Below are positions 1-6,805 of a stretch of DNA of 9,791 bases, piece after piece. Source of the stretch: an uncultured Lachnospiraceae bacterium (GTDB taxonomy: Bacteria > Bacillota > Clostridia > Lachnospirales > Lachnospiraceae); NCBI GenBank assembly GCA_947177925.1, contig CAMWWJ010000113.1, forward strand, positions 1 through 9,791, given 5' to 3'. Under the pieces are notes generated by a model. That model made no database searches. It worked only from the letters and a program-made list of their open reading frames with translations, and was not told the origin of the DNA. The translations under genes were made by a program, and so were the position numbers. Every line of letters starts with the position of its first letter. Within the stretch, counting starts at the first letter, position 1.

Positions 1-3
1 AGC

Positions 4-134
4 TTTTACTAAACAGCCTGGGGAGTTGTTGATACCGATCGGGTCGTCGTATAGCGCCCTCCATGGCGCAATACGACTAAAATTGCCGTCCATGGCAATT
101 TTCCCCTAGGCTGTGGACAGGCTGTTAAGTAAAA
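4..134 (-). ncRNA. TwoAYGGAY-like structured RNA
   Basis: Read on the minus strand, this segment folds as a closing stem around two hairpins. The closing stem pairs 118-134 with 4-20, matching at 16 of 17 positions. The first hairpin pairs 94-102 with 79-87 (9 bp, perfect) with loop AUGGAC at 93-88. The second pairs 71-77 with 46-52 and 65-69 with 54-58, one A/A mismatch between them, with loop AUGGAG at 64-59. The TwoAYGGAY RNA motif is defined by two hairpins with AYGGAY terminal loops and is known from Clostridia, gammaproteobacteria and gut metagenomes. Its function is unknown. The first loop matches exactly; the second ends in G instead of a pyrimidine. The strand is chosen because only the minus strand gives the AYGGA loops. 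No clear promoter or terminator was seen. The assignment comes from recalled motif features, not from a covariance-model search. Confidence 0.72.
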
Positions 135-240
135 ACACCCTCAAAAACAATGCAGCCACACCCACGCTCCCCCTCTTCCGCTGTTTCCTTTCAAGCCATA
201 CAACCAGTATGTGCTTAGATAACGGGTCTTTCGATACACA
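135..240. other. Spacer with no recognisable feature
   Basis: This pyrimidine-rich spacer lies between the structured RNA and the long inverted repeat. No ribosome binding site with a plausible frame, no convincing promoter on either strand and no strong hairpin were seen. A short frame running from 113 to 322 crosses the RNA and the repeat and has no protein-like features. If the RNA is transcribed from its own promoter, that promoter should lie here, but no good -35/-10 pair is visible. Confidence 0.5.
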
Positions 241-388
241 GTGGTGGCTTGCAGAGCATATGCTAGTCTTCCGGGCCTTGGCAAAGTCGCCGGCACTTAC
301 GCACCGTATTTTGGTGCGTTAGTACCGCTGCGTCTTTGCAGAGCGAAAGCGTGCCCGGAAGACTAGCATATGCTCTGCAAGCCACCAC
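241..388. repeat. Long palindromic element with perfect 36-bp inverted arms
   Basis: The arms at 241-276 and 353-388 are perfect reverse complements over 36 bp, and each contains the palindrome AGCATATGCT. The 76-nt centre continues the pairing imperfectly. GCAAAG (281-286) faces CTTTGC (334-339), CGGCACTT (291-298) faces TAGTACCG (320-327) with two mismatches, and ACGCACC (299-305) pairs exactly with GGTGCGT (313-319) around a 7-nt loop. The whole therefore forms a hairpin of nearly 150 nt in either strand. No transposase, target duplication or coding potential is visible. It lies 36 bp beyond the stop of the leftward glycosyltransferase gene, so it could end or stabilise that transcript, although it lacks a U-run. 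It most resembles a dispersed REP/MITE-like palindrome; this is inference, since only one copy is present here. Confidence 0.8.
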
Positions 389-423
389 GTCCTCATACCA
401 AAATCCCCCTTACCTGCACATCC

Positions 424-1287
424 TCACAATCTTTTGATGATTGCCTCCTTCAATTCCAAAGACTTTTCCCCGTGAAACTTCCTTGCAAACACGTAATCCC
501 CTTCCACAATCTGATCATAATCCTGCATGTCCAAATATGCCGGGCTGCTTCCGTCTCCTTTTTCCCAATTCATGTAGCGGAGATTGCCTTTGACTACCTT
601 GTCCCTGAAATGGGAATTCATAAAGATCGTCTGAAAGAAAAACTCCTCGGGAACCTGGCATCTTTTCAGATCTTTTAAATACTTTGGGTGCTCTTTGCAA
701 TAATGCAATACATATTCCCCTGCTGTTCTTGGCATGGAAACATAAACAAGTCCTTTGTATATATGCTGAAATTCTCCGATTCTTTTTCTTTTTATGAAAA
801 GAAGCTTCTGAAGCTTTACCGTAAGATTCTGAAGCTGCCACAACAGAGGATTTTTAACGTTTTTATTTGGAAACAGGTTATAATACTGGTAACGGATCTT
901 TACCGCATGGTTTAACTCCTCCGGTGCAAAATAATCCATATAAATAGGACTGTCAGCCAAGAAACGTTCTTCCATCTCTTCTGTAGAAATGACGGGATAA
1001 TCTTCTCCTGTTATACAATGAAAATAGGAAATATCCTTTTCCTCCAAGGCCCATGCCAGCAATTCCAGAAAGGCATATACATGATTGATGCTGCCCCAGG
1101 CAATATCGTAAACGGAAATGGCCATGCAGTTAGGAAGATGGTTCAGCTTTTCTATTTCTTTTTCTTTTATATCCCTGCTTTTTGTGTCCACGTGAATAAA
1201 TACTCTGTTATTTTCAGACAAATAAGATGCCAGCTCATAAAGAGAGGGAAAGTCCTTATATGCTGTTATTAAAAATGCCTGCTTCAA
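424..1287 (-). CDS. GT14 / core-2/I-branching family glycosyltransferase
   Basis: This is a 287-residue protein of the Branch (GT14) family, whose animal members transfer beta-1,6-GlcNAc from UDP-GlcNAc; bacterial members presumably glycosylate envelope or exopolysaccharide acceptors. Visible family landmarks are the N-terminal FLITAYKD strand, IHVDTKS (31-37), WGS (64-66), CITGEDYPV (91-99), the PEEFFFQT block (213-220) preceding the RYMNW segment (237-241), and FARKF near the C terminus. There is no signal peptide or membrane segment, so it probably acts on the cytoplasmic side. The start is TTG at 1287, chosen because AAGGAGG (1302-1296) lies 8 nt upstream; there is no ATG at that position. 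It follows the S41 protease gene by 76 bp without a terminator, so it is probably the last gene of the operon. Donor and acceptor cannot be told from the sequence. Confidence 0.85.
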   Translation of the reverse strand: MKQAFLITAYKDFPSLYELASYLSENNRVFIHVDTKSRDIKEKEIEKLNHLPNCMAISVYDIAWGSINHVYAFLELLAWALEEKDISYFHCITGEDYPVISTEEMEERFLADSPIYMDYFAPEELNHAVKIRYQYYNLFPNKNVKNPLLWQLQNLTVKLQKLLFIKRKRIGEFQHIYKGLVYVSMPRTAGEYVLHYCKEHPKYLKDLKRCQVPEEFFFQTIFMNSHFRDKVVKGNLRYMNWEKGDGSSPAYLDMQDYDQIVEGDYVFARKFHGEKSLELKEAIIKRL

Positions 1288-1295
1288 GAACGTTC

Positions 1296-1302
1296 CCTCC
1301 TT
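1296..1302 (-). promoter_or_regulatory. Strong ribosome binding site fixing a TTG start
   Basis: AAGGAGG on the minus strand is separated by 8 nt from the TTG at 1287-1285. It is the consensus anti-16S sequence and decides the start of the glycosyltransferase gene, which has no ATG near the family's expected N terminus. Confidence 0.8.
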
Positions 1303-1363
1303 TTTTATATATTCTGTTCCTATTGTGGGCTTCTACTCTATTGAGTATACCCCTTTCTTCGTC

Positions 1364-2620
1364 TTATTTCTGCCCCTGCAAAATCTGTTTTGCACGTTCC
1401 AGTTGATTGTCCGATCTGTCTTCTAAATACTTTTCATAGTCAAGCTCTAAAGTCTCATCCGGCTCTATGCCCACACCATGTATATCATTCCCGTTTGGCG
1501 TATAATAATGGCTGACCGTAAGCTTAATGGCTGATCCATCTGAAAGTCCGAATATTCTCTGAACGATTCCCTTGCCGAATGTGGTGGTTCCAAGAATCGT
1601 CCCTTTGCCGTAATCCTTAATGGCTCCTGCCAGAATTTCCGCTGCACTGGCGCTGTTGCCATTTACCAGTACAACCATAGGCACCTGAATTTCATTTTTC
1701 CCGTCACAGGTATATTCTTTACGCTTACCGTTTCTGTCTTCTGTATATACTACCAGCCCCTTCGGAAGAATCTCTCCGGATATGTCTACCACATCCGACA
1801 GGTTGCCTCCCGGGTTATCCCTCAAATCAAGAATCAGGCTTTTCATTCCTTCTGCCTTTGCCTGATTCAGCTTTTCCCTGAACTGCTCCGTGGTAACCGC
1901 ATCAAATTCTGTAATCTGGATATATGCAATCCCATTTTCGTACATTTGGTAAGTAACTGTAGGGGACTCGATTTTCATTCTTGTTACAGGAATTTCCAGA
2001 TAATCCGATTCCCCTTCCCGATACAGGGTAAGAGTTACCTGAGTGTTTTCCGGACCTTTTACTTTACTTACAATATCGCTTAAGGTCATCCCCAGCACAT
2101 TTTCCCCATCAACAGCTACAATAATGTCGTTATCATGAATGCCTGCTTCCTCGGCTGGAGTATTGGGCATGACTTTTGTAATCTTACCGCCTCCTGTTGC
2201 TTCATCCAGGGAAATATATGCGCCGATTCCATAATAAATCCCTTCTGTGCTGTCATACACTTCTTCCAGCTCTTCCTTGGAATAGTACGTAGAATATGGA
2301 TCGCCCAATCCGGCAACCAAACCTTTGTAGAGACTGTTTTCCACCTGCTCGGTTTCCACGTCATCCAAATAATACTTGTCAATGCTTTCTTCTAACAGCT
2401 TTAATTTTTTTACTACATCATTATCTATTACTTCACCTGCTGCTTCATTTTTTGAGCTTGAAGCCATGGTAGAAGCCCTTGGCGTAAGCTGGCTTGCTAT
2501 ATAGGACGTACAGATTATAATGGCTCCGATTATCAGCCCGGTAGTAATTCCTCCTGCAAATCCGCTTTTTCTGGCTTCCTTTAAAAGCTGCTCCTGGGTT
2601 ACTTCTTTTTCCTTTTCCAA
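1364..2620 (-). CDS. ctpA: S41 family carboxyl-terminal processing protease (CtpA/CtpB-like)
   Basis: This 418-residue serine protease would cut substrates near their C termini outside the membrane. A cytoplasmic N terminus is followed by one membrane segment (about 24-45), a helical region (65-120), a PDZ domain (about 125-205, with GIGAYI and a GENVLGM segment) and the S41 catalytic domain (about 220-390). The Ser-Lys-Gln catalytic set is visible as S325 in GNSASAAEI, K350 in TFGKGIVQ and Q354; the 25- and 4-residue spacings equal those of Bacillus CtpB. The start is TTG at 2620 with GGAAGGG (2634-2628) 7 nt upstream; later ATGs would remove the membrane anchor. It lies 60 bp after the M23 gene with no terminator between, which suggests co-expression with the FtsEX hydrolase module. 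The substrate is unknown, and sporulation, signalling or hydrolase turnover are all possible. The symbol is a family-level label. Confidence 0.93.
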   Translation of the reverse strand: MEKEKEVTQEQLLKEARKSGFAGGITTGLIIGAIIICTSYIASQLTPRASTMASSSKNEAAGEVIDNDVVKKLKLLEESIDKYYLDDVETEQVENSLYKGLVAGLGDPYSTYYSKEELEEVYDSTEGIYYGIGAYISLDEATGGGKITKVMPNTPAEEAGIHDNDIIVAVDGENVLGMTLSDIVSKVKGPENTQVTLTLYREGESDYLEIPVTRMKIESPTVTYQMYENGIAYIQITEFDAVTTEQFREKLNQAKAEGMKSLILDLRDNPGGNLSDVVDISGEILPKGLVVYTEDRNGKRKEYTCDGKNEIQVPMVVLVNGNSASAAEILAGAIKDYGKGTILGTTTFGKGIVQRIFGLSDGSAIKLTVSHYYTPNGNDIHGVGIEPDETLELDYEKYLEDRSDNQLERAKQILQGQK

Positions 2621-2627
2621 AATATAT

Positions 2628-2634
2628 CCCTTCC
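2628..2634 (-). promoter_or_regulatory. Ribosome binding site for the TTG-started S41 protease
   Basis: GGAAGGG on the minus strand lies 7 nt before TTG 2620-2618. It supports the TTG as the start and keeps the N-terminal membrane anchor in the product. Confidence 0.6.
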
Positions 2635-2680
2635 ATCCTTTTTATTTATAACATGCTTCCCTTTTCCTTTCATAAGACCT

Positions 2681-4084
2681 CTATAGATAATTTCTGGGGT
2701 TTACATAATTTCCATTCAAACGAACGGAAAAATGAAGATGAGGTCCTGTAGAACGTCCTGTAGAGCCTACTGCCGCAATTTTAGAGCCTTTGCTTACCGT
2801 TGCTCCGGAAGATACATAAAGAGCGGAACAGTGCATATAAACTGTATACAAGCCGTCTCCGTGATTTATCATAATGTAGTTCCCCATGCTGGCATTATAA
2901 TCTGCTGCTACCACCGTGCCGTCATAGGCTGCCAGCACATCACTGCCGGATGGTGCTGCCATATCCAGACCGTTATGAAACCTCTCAACTCCCAAGGTAG
3001 GATGCATACGGTTTCCATACTCGGAGGAAATTCTTGTATAGGCAGGTGCCGGCCAGGCAAACATTCCTCCATCATATTTCACATTGGAATTCTGCCCCAT
3101 AGCCTCCAGTCTTTTCTGCTCTTCCTCCACAGCAGCTTCCAGGCTTGCAATGGTTGCATTCTGCTCTGCAATGGATGCTTCGTATTCTTTAATGCGGGCT
3201 TCGTGTTCAGATATGTCCGAATCATATTCTTTAATCTGCTGCCGTTTTGTAGTAATTAGTTCTTCCACGTTTTTCTGTTCTTGTTCCGCATTTTCCCTTG
3301 CTGCCTCCAGCACTTCCTGCTCGCCCTCCAGCTCTATCTCCAAACCGGCAATGGCCTTTTGAGTTTCCTGATAATTTTCCAAAAGGGCCTTATCATATGC
3401 TACAAGCTTTTCAATGTATTTTGCCTTACTTAACAGATCTCCAAAAGATTTAGAAGAAAGAAGCACTTCCAGATAAACATTATTTCCTCTTTCATACATA
3501 AATTTTACTCGGCTCTGCATTGCTGCATACTGCTTTTTCTCTTCGATTTTAATTATCCGCAGATTTTCCTTTGTCTCCTGGATTTCTCCTTCCTTTTTTG
3601 CAATCAGATCGTTAATCTGCTGGAGCTTGCTTTCTATCTCTGACAAACTACTGTCCAACTCCGTTACATAGGCTCTTAAATCGGAACGGGATTTTTCCAG
3701 TTTTTCTTTAATTGCCTTAATATCACTCAGGCTGGACTGTAATTCCTGCTTTTCTTTTTCGGCACTGCTTAACTGCCCTTTTTTGTCCCGCAGATTCTTG
3801 GAAGTGACAGGCGTACCGCTTCCTGTACTCCCGCTACTGTTTGTAGTGCCAGTGTCTGTAGCTCCACTGCTGCTGCCGGAACCGGTATCGGTAGTCTGTG
3901 CTCCTGTGGAACGGTCGGCTGGCGGCTCCTCCACCGTCACGGAATCATCTTCTTTCGCTCCATTGCTGCCATCCTCCACGATTTCCTTTGTATCATCGCT
4001 CATGGTGGCATACACGCTGCCCGTGTAATTTCCAAGCAGGCATATACTTAGTATTAAACAAATTAGTCCTGCATTTCTCTTCAT
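2681..4084 (-). CDS. Secreted coiled-coil M23 (LytM) peptidase, EnvC/PcsB-like FtsEX partner
   Basis: This is a 467-residue exported murein hydrolase or hydrolase activator. A signal peptide covers about 1-26 (MKRN, hydrophobic core, VYA cleavage site). A Ser/Thr/Gly-rich linker follows (about 35-95), then long coiled coils (about 97-330) resembling the FtsX-docking coiled coil of EnvC, PcsB and CwlO, then a C-terminal LytM domain (about 343-467). The metal and catalytic residues are all present: H370 and D374 in RFHNGLDMA, H418 in YMHCS, and H449/H451 in HLHF. It therefore looks enzymatically competent, unlike E. coli EnvC, whose LytM domain is degenerate. The ATG at 4084 has AGGTGA just upstream, and the gene starts 13 nt after ftsX ends, strong evidence for a working pair. 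The inferred role is controlled peptidoglycan cleavage at division or elongation sites under FtsEX. The exact bond cut cannot be read from sequence. Confidence 0.92.
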   Translation of the reverse strand: MKRNAGLICLILSICLLGNYTGSVYATMSDDTKEIVEDGSNGAKEDDSVTVEEPPADRSTGAQTTDTGSGSSSGATDTGTTNSSGSTGSGTPVTSKNLRDKKGQLSSAEKEKQELQSSLSDIKAIKEKLEKSRSDLRAYVTELDSSLSEIESKLQQINDLIAKKEGEIQETKENLRIIKIEEKKQYAAMQSRVKFMYERGNNVYLEVLLSSKSFGDLLSKAKYIEKLVAYDKALLENYQETQKAIAGLEIELEGEQEVLEAARENAEQEQKNVEELITTKRQQIKEYDSDISEHEARIKEYEASIAEQNATIASLEAAVEEEQKRLEAMGQNSNVKYDGGMFAWPAPAYTRISSEYGNRMHPTLGVERFHNGLDMAAPSGSDVLAAYDGTVVAADYNASMGNYIMINHGDGLYTVYMHCSALYVSSGATVSKGSKIAAVGSTGRSTGPHLHFSVRLNGNYVNPRNYL

Positions 4085-4097
4085 ATGTTCACCTGAC

Positions 4098-4994
4098 CTA
4101 TACGCGGATATGTTTTCGTACCGTTATAAAGCTTCCGATAAAACCGATTCCAATACCAAGAATCAGGGATACCGGAATCAATGTTGTAAATATCTGTTCT
4201 ACTGTCAAAAATTTAAGCAACTGAGATAAAACGGAAAACTTCTCTACCACAAATCCTATGATTTTATTATATAAAACATACATCAGTCCCAAAGGAATCG
4301 CTGCTCCTATGGCACCAATAATAATACCCTCAATGACGAAAGGCGAACGCACAAAGAAGTCTGTAGCTCCAATGTACTTCATGATAGAAATTTCTTCCTT
4401 CCTGACAGATATACCAATCGTAACCGTATTGCTAATCAGAAATGTGGATACTGCCAGCAGAATCAGTATGATTCCAATGGATACATAACCTACCAGTCTA
4501 TTCATGCTTGACAGGGTAATGGCCGTCAGGGCAGATTGAATTACTTCTCTCACCCCTTCAATGGATTCAATATAGGTGACAAGATCCTGCTGCCTGGAAA
4601 CATCCTTTAAGTAAACTTCATAATTGGCACAATCCTTCAAAGGATTTTCCGTATAGCCATCTGCATATTCACCAAGAAAATCTTTGGAAAAAGTTTCCCA
4701 TGCTTCCGTTGCGGAAATGTAATCCGCCTTCAGCACCTCTTCCCTCTTTAAGATCATCTCACCAATTTCTACAATGCGTTCTTCACTAATACCGTTTTCA
4801 AAGTATACCTTAACCGCTACACCCTCCTGGGCTGTTTTCAGAATATACTGGAAATTCATGACCACGGAATAAAAGACACCAAACATCAGAAGACAGGTGG
4901 TAATGGTAGCCAAAGAGGCAAGGGAATACCATTTATTCCGGAATATGTTTACGATACCTTGTTTTAATGTATAAAAAAATGTACTAATTCTCAT
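4098..4994 (-). CDS. ftsX: Cell division ABC transporter-like permease FtsX
   Basis: This 298-residue membrane partner of FtsE passes ATP-driven conformational change to an extracellular peptidoglycan hydrolase rather than moving a solute. It has the four-helix FtsX layout: TM1 about 22-47, a large extracellular loop (about 48-165) that binds the hydrolase coiled coil, then TM2 (168-192), TM3 (215-247) and TM4 (268-292). The cytoplasmic coupling segment after TM2 reads RKEEISIMKYIGA (198-210), a typical family signature. The ATG at 4994 lies inside the end of ftsE, giving an 11-bp overlap that implies translational coupling. The next gene, the M23 coiled-coil protein, is the expected extracellular partner. 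Length and topology are normal, with nothing missing. Confidence 0.96.
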   Translation of the reverse strand: MRISTFFYTLKQGIVNIFRNKWYSLASLATITTCLLMFGVFYSVVMNFQYILKTAQEGVAVKVYFENGISEERIVEIGEMILKREEVLKADYISATEAWETFSKDFLGEYADGYTENPLKDCANYEVYLKDVSRQQDLVTYIESIEGVREVIQSALTAITLSSMNRLVGYVSIGIILILLAVSTFLISNTVTIGISVRKEEISIMKYIGATDFFVRSPFVIEGIIIGAIGAAIPLGLMYVLYNKIIGFVVEKFSVLSQLLKFLTVEQIFTTLIPVSLILGIGIGFIGSFITVRKHIRV

Positions 4995-5670
4995 CGATGT
5001 AGGAGCCTTCTTTCTCGTCGCTTACAATGACTCCCTTATTCATTGTAACAACGCGTTTTTTCATGGCATTTACAATTTCCCTGTTATGGGTGACCACTAC
5101 TACTGTGGTGCCCTTTTCGTTGATTTCTTCCAAAAGCTTCATGATTTCCCATGAATTCTTCGGGTCCAGATTTCCGGTAGGCTCGTCTGCCAGAAGGATG
5201 GGGGGATTGTTTACCAGTGCTCTTGCCAGCGCCACTCTCTGCTGTTCTCCTCCGGACAACTGTCTTGGCTTTGCCTTATATTTACCTGCCAGCCCTACGA
5301 TAGAGAGCATGGACGGCACGTTCTTTTTGATTTCTTTACTGGAAACCTGTATGACCCTCTGGGCAAATGCCACGTTTTCATATACATTCCGGTCCTTCAG
5401 AAGCCGGAAATCCTGAAATACGACTCCTATGTTCCTGCGGAATTTGGGTATCTGCCTTCTTTTTAATCTTGCAACGTCATTGCCGTTTACGACAATCTTT
5501 CCCGAGGTTGGAAGCAGTTCACGTAACAGAAGCCGGATAAAGGTTGACTTACCGGAACCGCTGTCACCTACAATAAATACAAACTCTCCTTCATCAATCT
5601 GGATGCTGACATTATTCAATGCAGGAGCACCCGTTGAATATGACTTACTTACATTTTCTAAAGTAATCAT
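4984..5670 (-). CDS. ftsE: Cell division ATP-binding protein FtsE
   Basis: This 228-residue ABC ATPase powers the FtsEX complex on the cytoplasmic face. Every nucleotide-binding element is present: Walker A GDSGSGKST (35-43), Q-loop Q86 in VVFQDFRLL, signature LSGGEQQR (138-145), Walker B ILLADE (158-163) with catalytic E163, the GNLDP D-loop and H195 in VTHN. The FQDFRLL segment and the short length are characteristic of FtsE rather than a solute importer ATPase. The ATG at 5670 is preceded by AAGGAG at a normal distance. It begins 17 nt after the regulator gene ends and its stop lies within ftsX, so it is an internal operon gene. Confidence 0.97.
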   Translation of the reverse strand: MITLENVSKSYSTGAPALNNVSIQIDEGEFVFIVGDSGSGKSTFIRLLLRELLPTSGKIVVNGNDVARLKRRQIPKFRRNIGVVFQDFRLLKDRNVYENVAFAQRVIQVSSKEIKKNVPSMLSIVGLAGKYKAKPRQLSGGEQQRVALARALVNNPPILLADEPTGNLDPKNSWEIMKLLEEINEKGTTVVVVTHNREIVNAMKKRVVTMNKGVIVSDEKEGSYIDEN

Positions 5671-5687
5671 TTGACTCTCCTTGTTTT

Positions 5688-6776
5688 TTAATACTCAAAG
5701 CTTTCCATGTACTTCATATATTTCACTACCATTAAAGCAATCTTAAAGGTAATGGCATCTTCAAATACTCTTAAATCCAGTCCTGTGCTTTTCTGAAGCT
5801 TGTCAAGACGGTAAACAAGAGTGTTTCTGTGAATAAACAGTTGTCTGGACGTTTCGGATACATTCAGGCTGTTTTCAAAAAACTTGTGAATGGTCATAAT
5901 AGTTTCATCATCAAAATCGTCCGGACTTTTGGTACCAAAGATTTCTCTTATGAACATCTTACACAAAGGTATCGGAAGCTGATAAATCAAACGTCCTATT
6001 CCAAGCTCACTATAAGCAATGATGCTTCTATCGCTGAAAAATATCTTTCCAACGTCCAGCGCCATTTTGGCTTCCTTATAAGAGCGGCTTACTTCCTTTA
6101 TCTCATTTACTACATTACCATAAGCAACATGTACTTTTAAAGCCCCTTCTTTTTCCAGCATTTCCAATATTACCTTGGCTGTCTTTTCTATTTCGTCAGA
6201 AGTGTCTCCTTCTGTTAGTTCCTTTACTACAATTACGTTATTTTCGTCTACTGCAGTAACGAAATCTCTTCCAGCCTGGGACAGATTGCCGCCAAGAAGC
6301 TCTACCAGGTTTTTCTCCTTATTCTGGTCCGATTCCACGATAATGGCTACCCGTTTTGCCTCCGTTGCAATATGGAGCTTCTTGGAACGGTTGTAAATAT
6401 CTACAAGCAGCAGATTGTCTAACAAAAGATTCTTGATGAAATTGTCCTTATCAAAACGTTCCTTATACGCAATTAAAAGACTTTGAATCTGAAAAGCTGC
6501 CATCTTGCCAATCATATATACATCTTCACTGGATCCGATTGCCACAAGGACATACTCTATCATCTGTTCATCATAAATCTTAAAAAACTGATACTTTGAT
6601 ACCTCCTGGCTGTCTGCAGGGGATTTCACAAAATCCGCTACCGCTGAAACATATCCCTTTTCTTCCTCCACTGTGGTTGCAACATCATTTCCTTCAATAT
6701 CTACAATGGCAAAGTCCACTCTGGAAATTCCTTTTAGCCCGGCAATCGTATTTTGCAGAATCTGATTGGAAATCAT
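5688..6776 (-). CDS. PucR/CdaR-type helix-turn-helix transcriptional regulator
   Basis: This 362-residue putative DNA-binding regulator has three parts. An N-terminal domain (about 1-105) has alternating hydrophobic strands such as RVDFAIVDIEGNDVAT. A middle region (about 140-258) resembles the GGDEF-like domain of CdaR regulators. The C-terminal PucR HTH (about 290-355) contains NVSETSRQLFIHRNTLVYRLDKLQ, the classic family motif. The start chosen is ATG 6776, because AAGGGGTGG (6789-6781) lies 4 nt upstream; an in-frame TTG at 6800 has no such site. It is the first gene of the operon, 17 nt before ftsE. Family members often control neighbouring genes and themselves, so control of the FtsEX module is plausible, and a dyad at 6806-6829 could be its operator. 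The ligand is unknown; the N-terminal part does not clearly match the sugar-diacid domain of E. coli CdaR. Confidence 0.88.
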   Translation of the reverse strand: MISNQILQNTIAGLKGISRVDFAIVDIEGNDVATTVEEEKGYVSAVADFVKSPADSQEVSKYQFFKIYDEQMIEYVLVAIGSSEDVYMIGKMAAFQIQSLLIAYKERFDKDNFIKNLLLDNLLLVDIYNRSKKLHIATEAKRVAIIVESDQNKEKNLVELLGGNLSQAGRDFVTAVDENNVIVVKELTEGDTSDEIEKTAKVILEMLEKEGALKVHVAYGNVVNEIKEVSRSYKEAKMALDVGKIFFSDRSIIAYSELGIGRLIYQLPIPLCKMFIREIFGTKSPDDFDDETIMTIHKFFENSLNVSETSRQLFIHRNTLVYRLDKLQKSTGLDLRVFEDAITFKIALMVVKYMKYMESFEY

Positions 6777-6780
6777 TATA

Positions 6781-6789
6781 CCACCCCTT
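6781..6789 (-). promoter_or_regulatory. Ribosome binding site deciding the regulator start
   Basis: AAGGGGTGG on the minus strand is followed by 4 nt and ATG 6776. This favours a 362-residue product over the 370-residue form beginning with TTG at 6800. Confidence 0.7.
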
Positions 6790-6805
6790 CTCTTATACAA
6801 ATTTC

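Noticed and set aside
113..322. Short plus-strand open frame of 69 codons
   Set aside because: It crosses the structured RNA and the long palindrome, has no ribosome binding site and has no protein-like composition.
1335..1350. Small inverted repeat TACTC/GAGTA between the S41 and GT14 genes
   Set aside because: Only 5 bp with no U-run; it does not separate the two genes into different transcripts.
2732..3259. Plus-strand open frame of 175 codons opposite the M23 gene
   Set aside because: Cys/His/Arg-rich translation typical of an antisense shadow of a real coding region; the opposite strand has clear domains.
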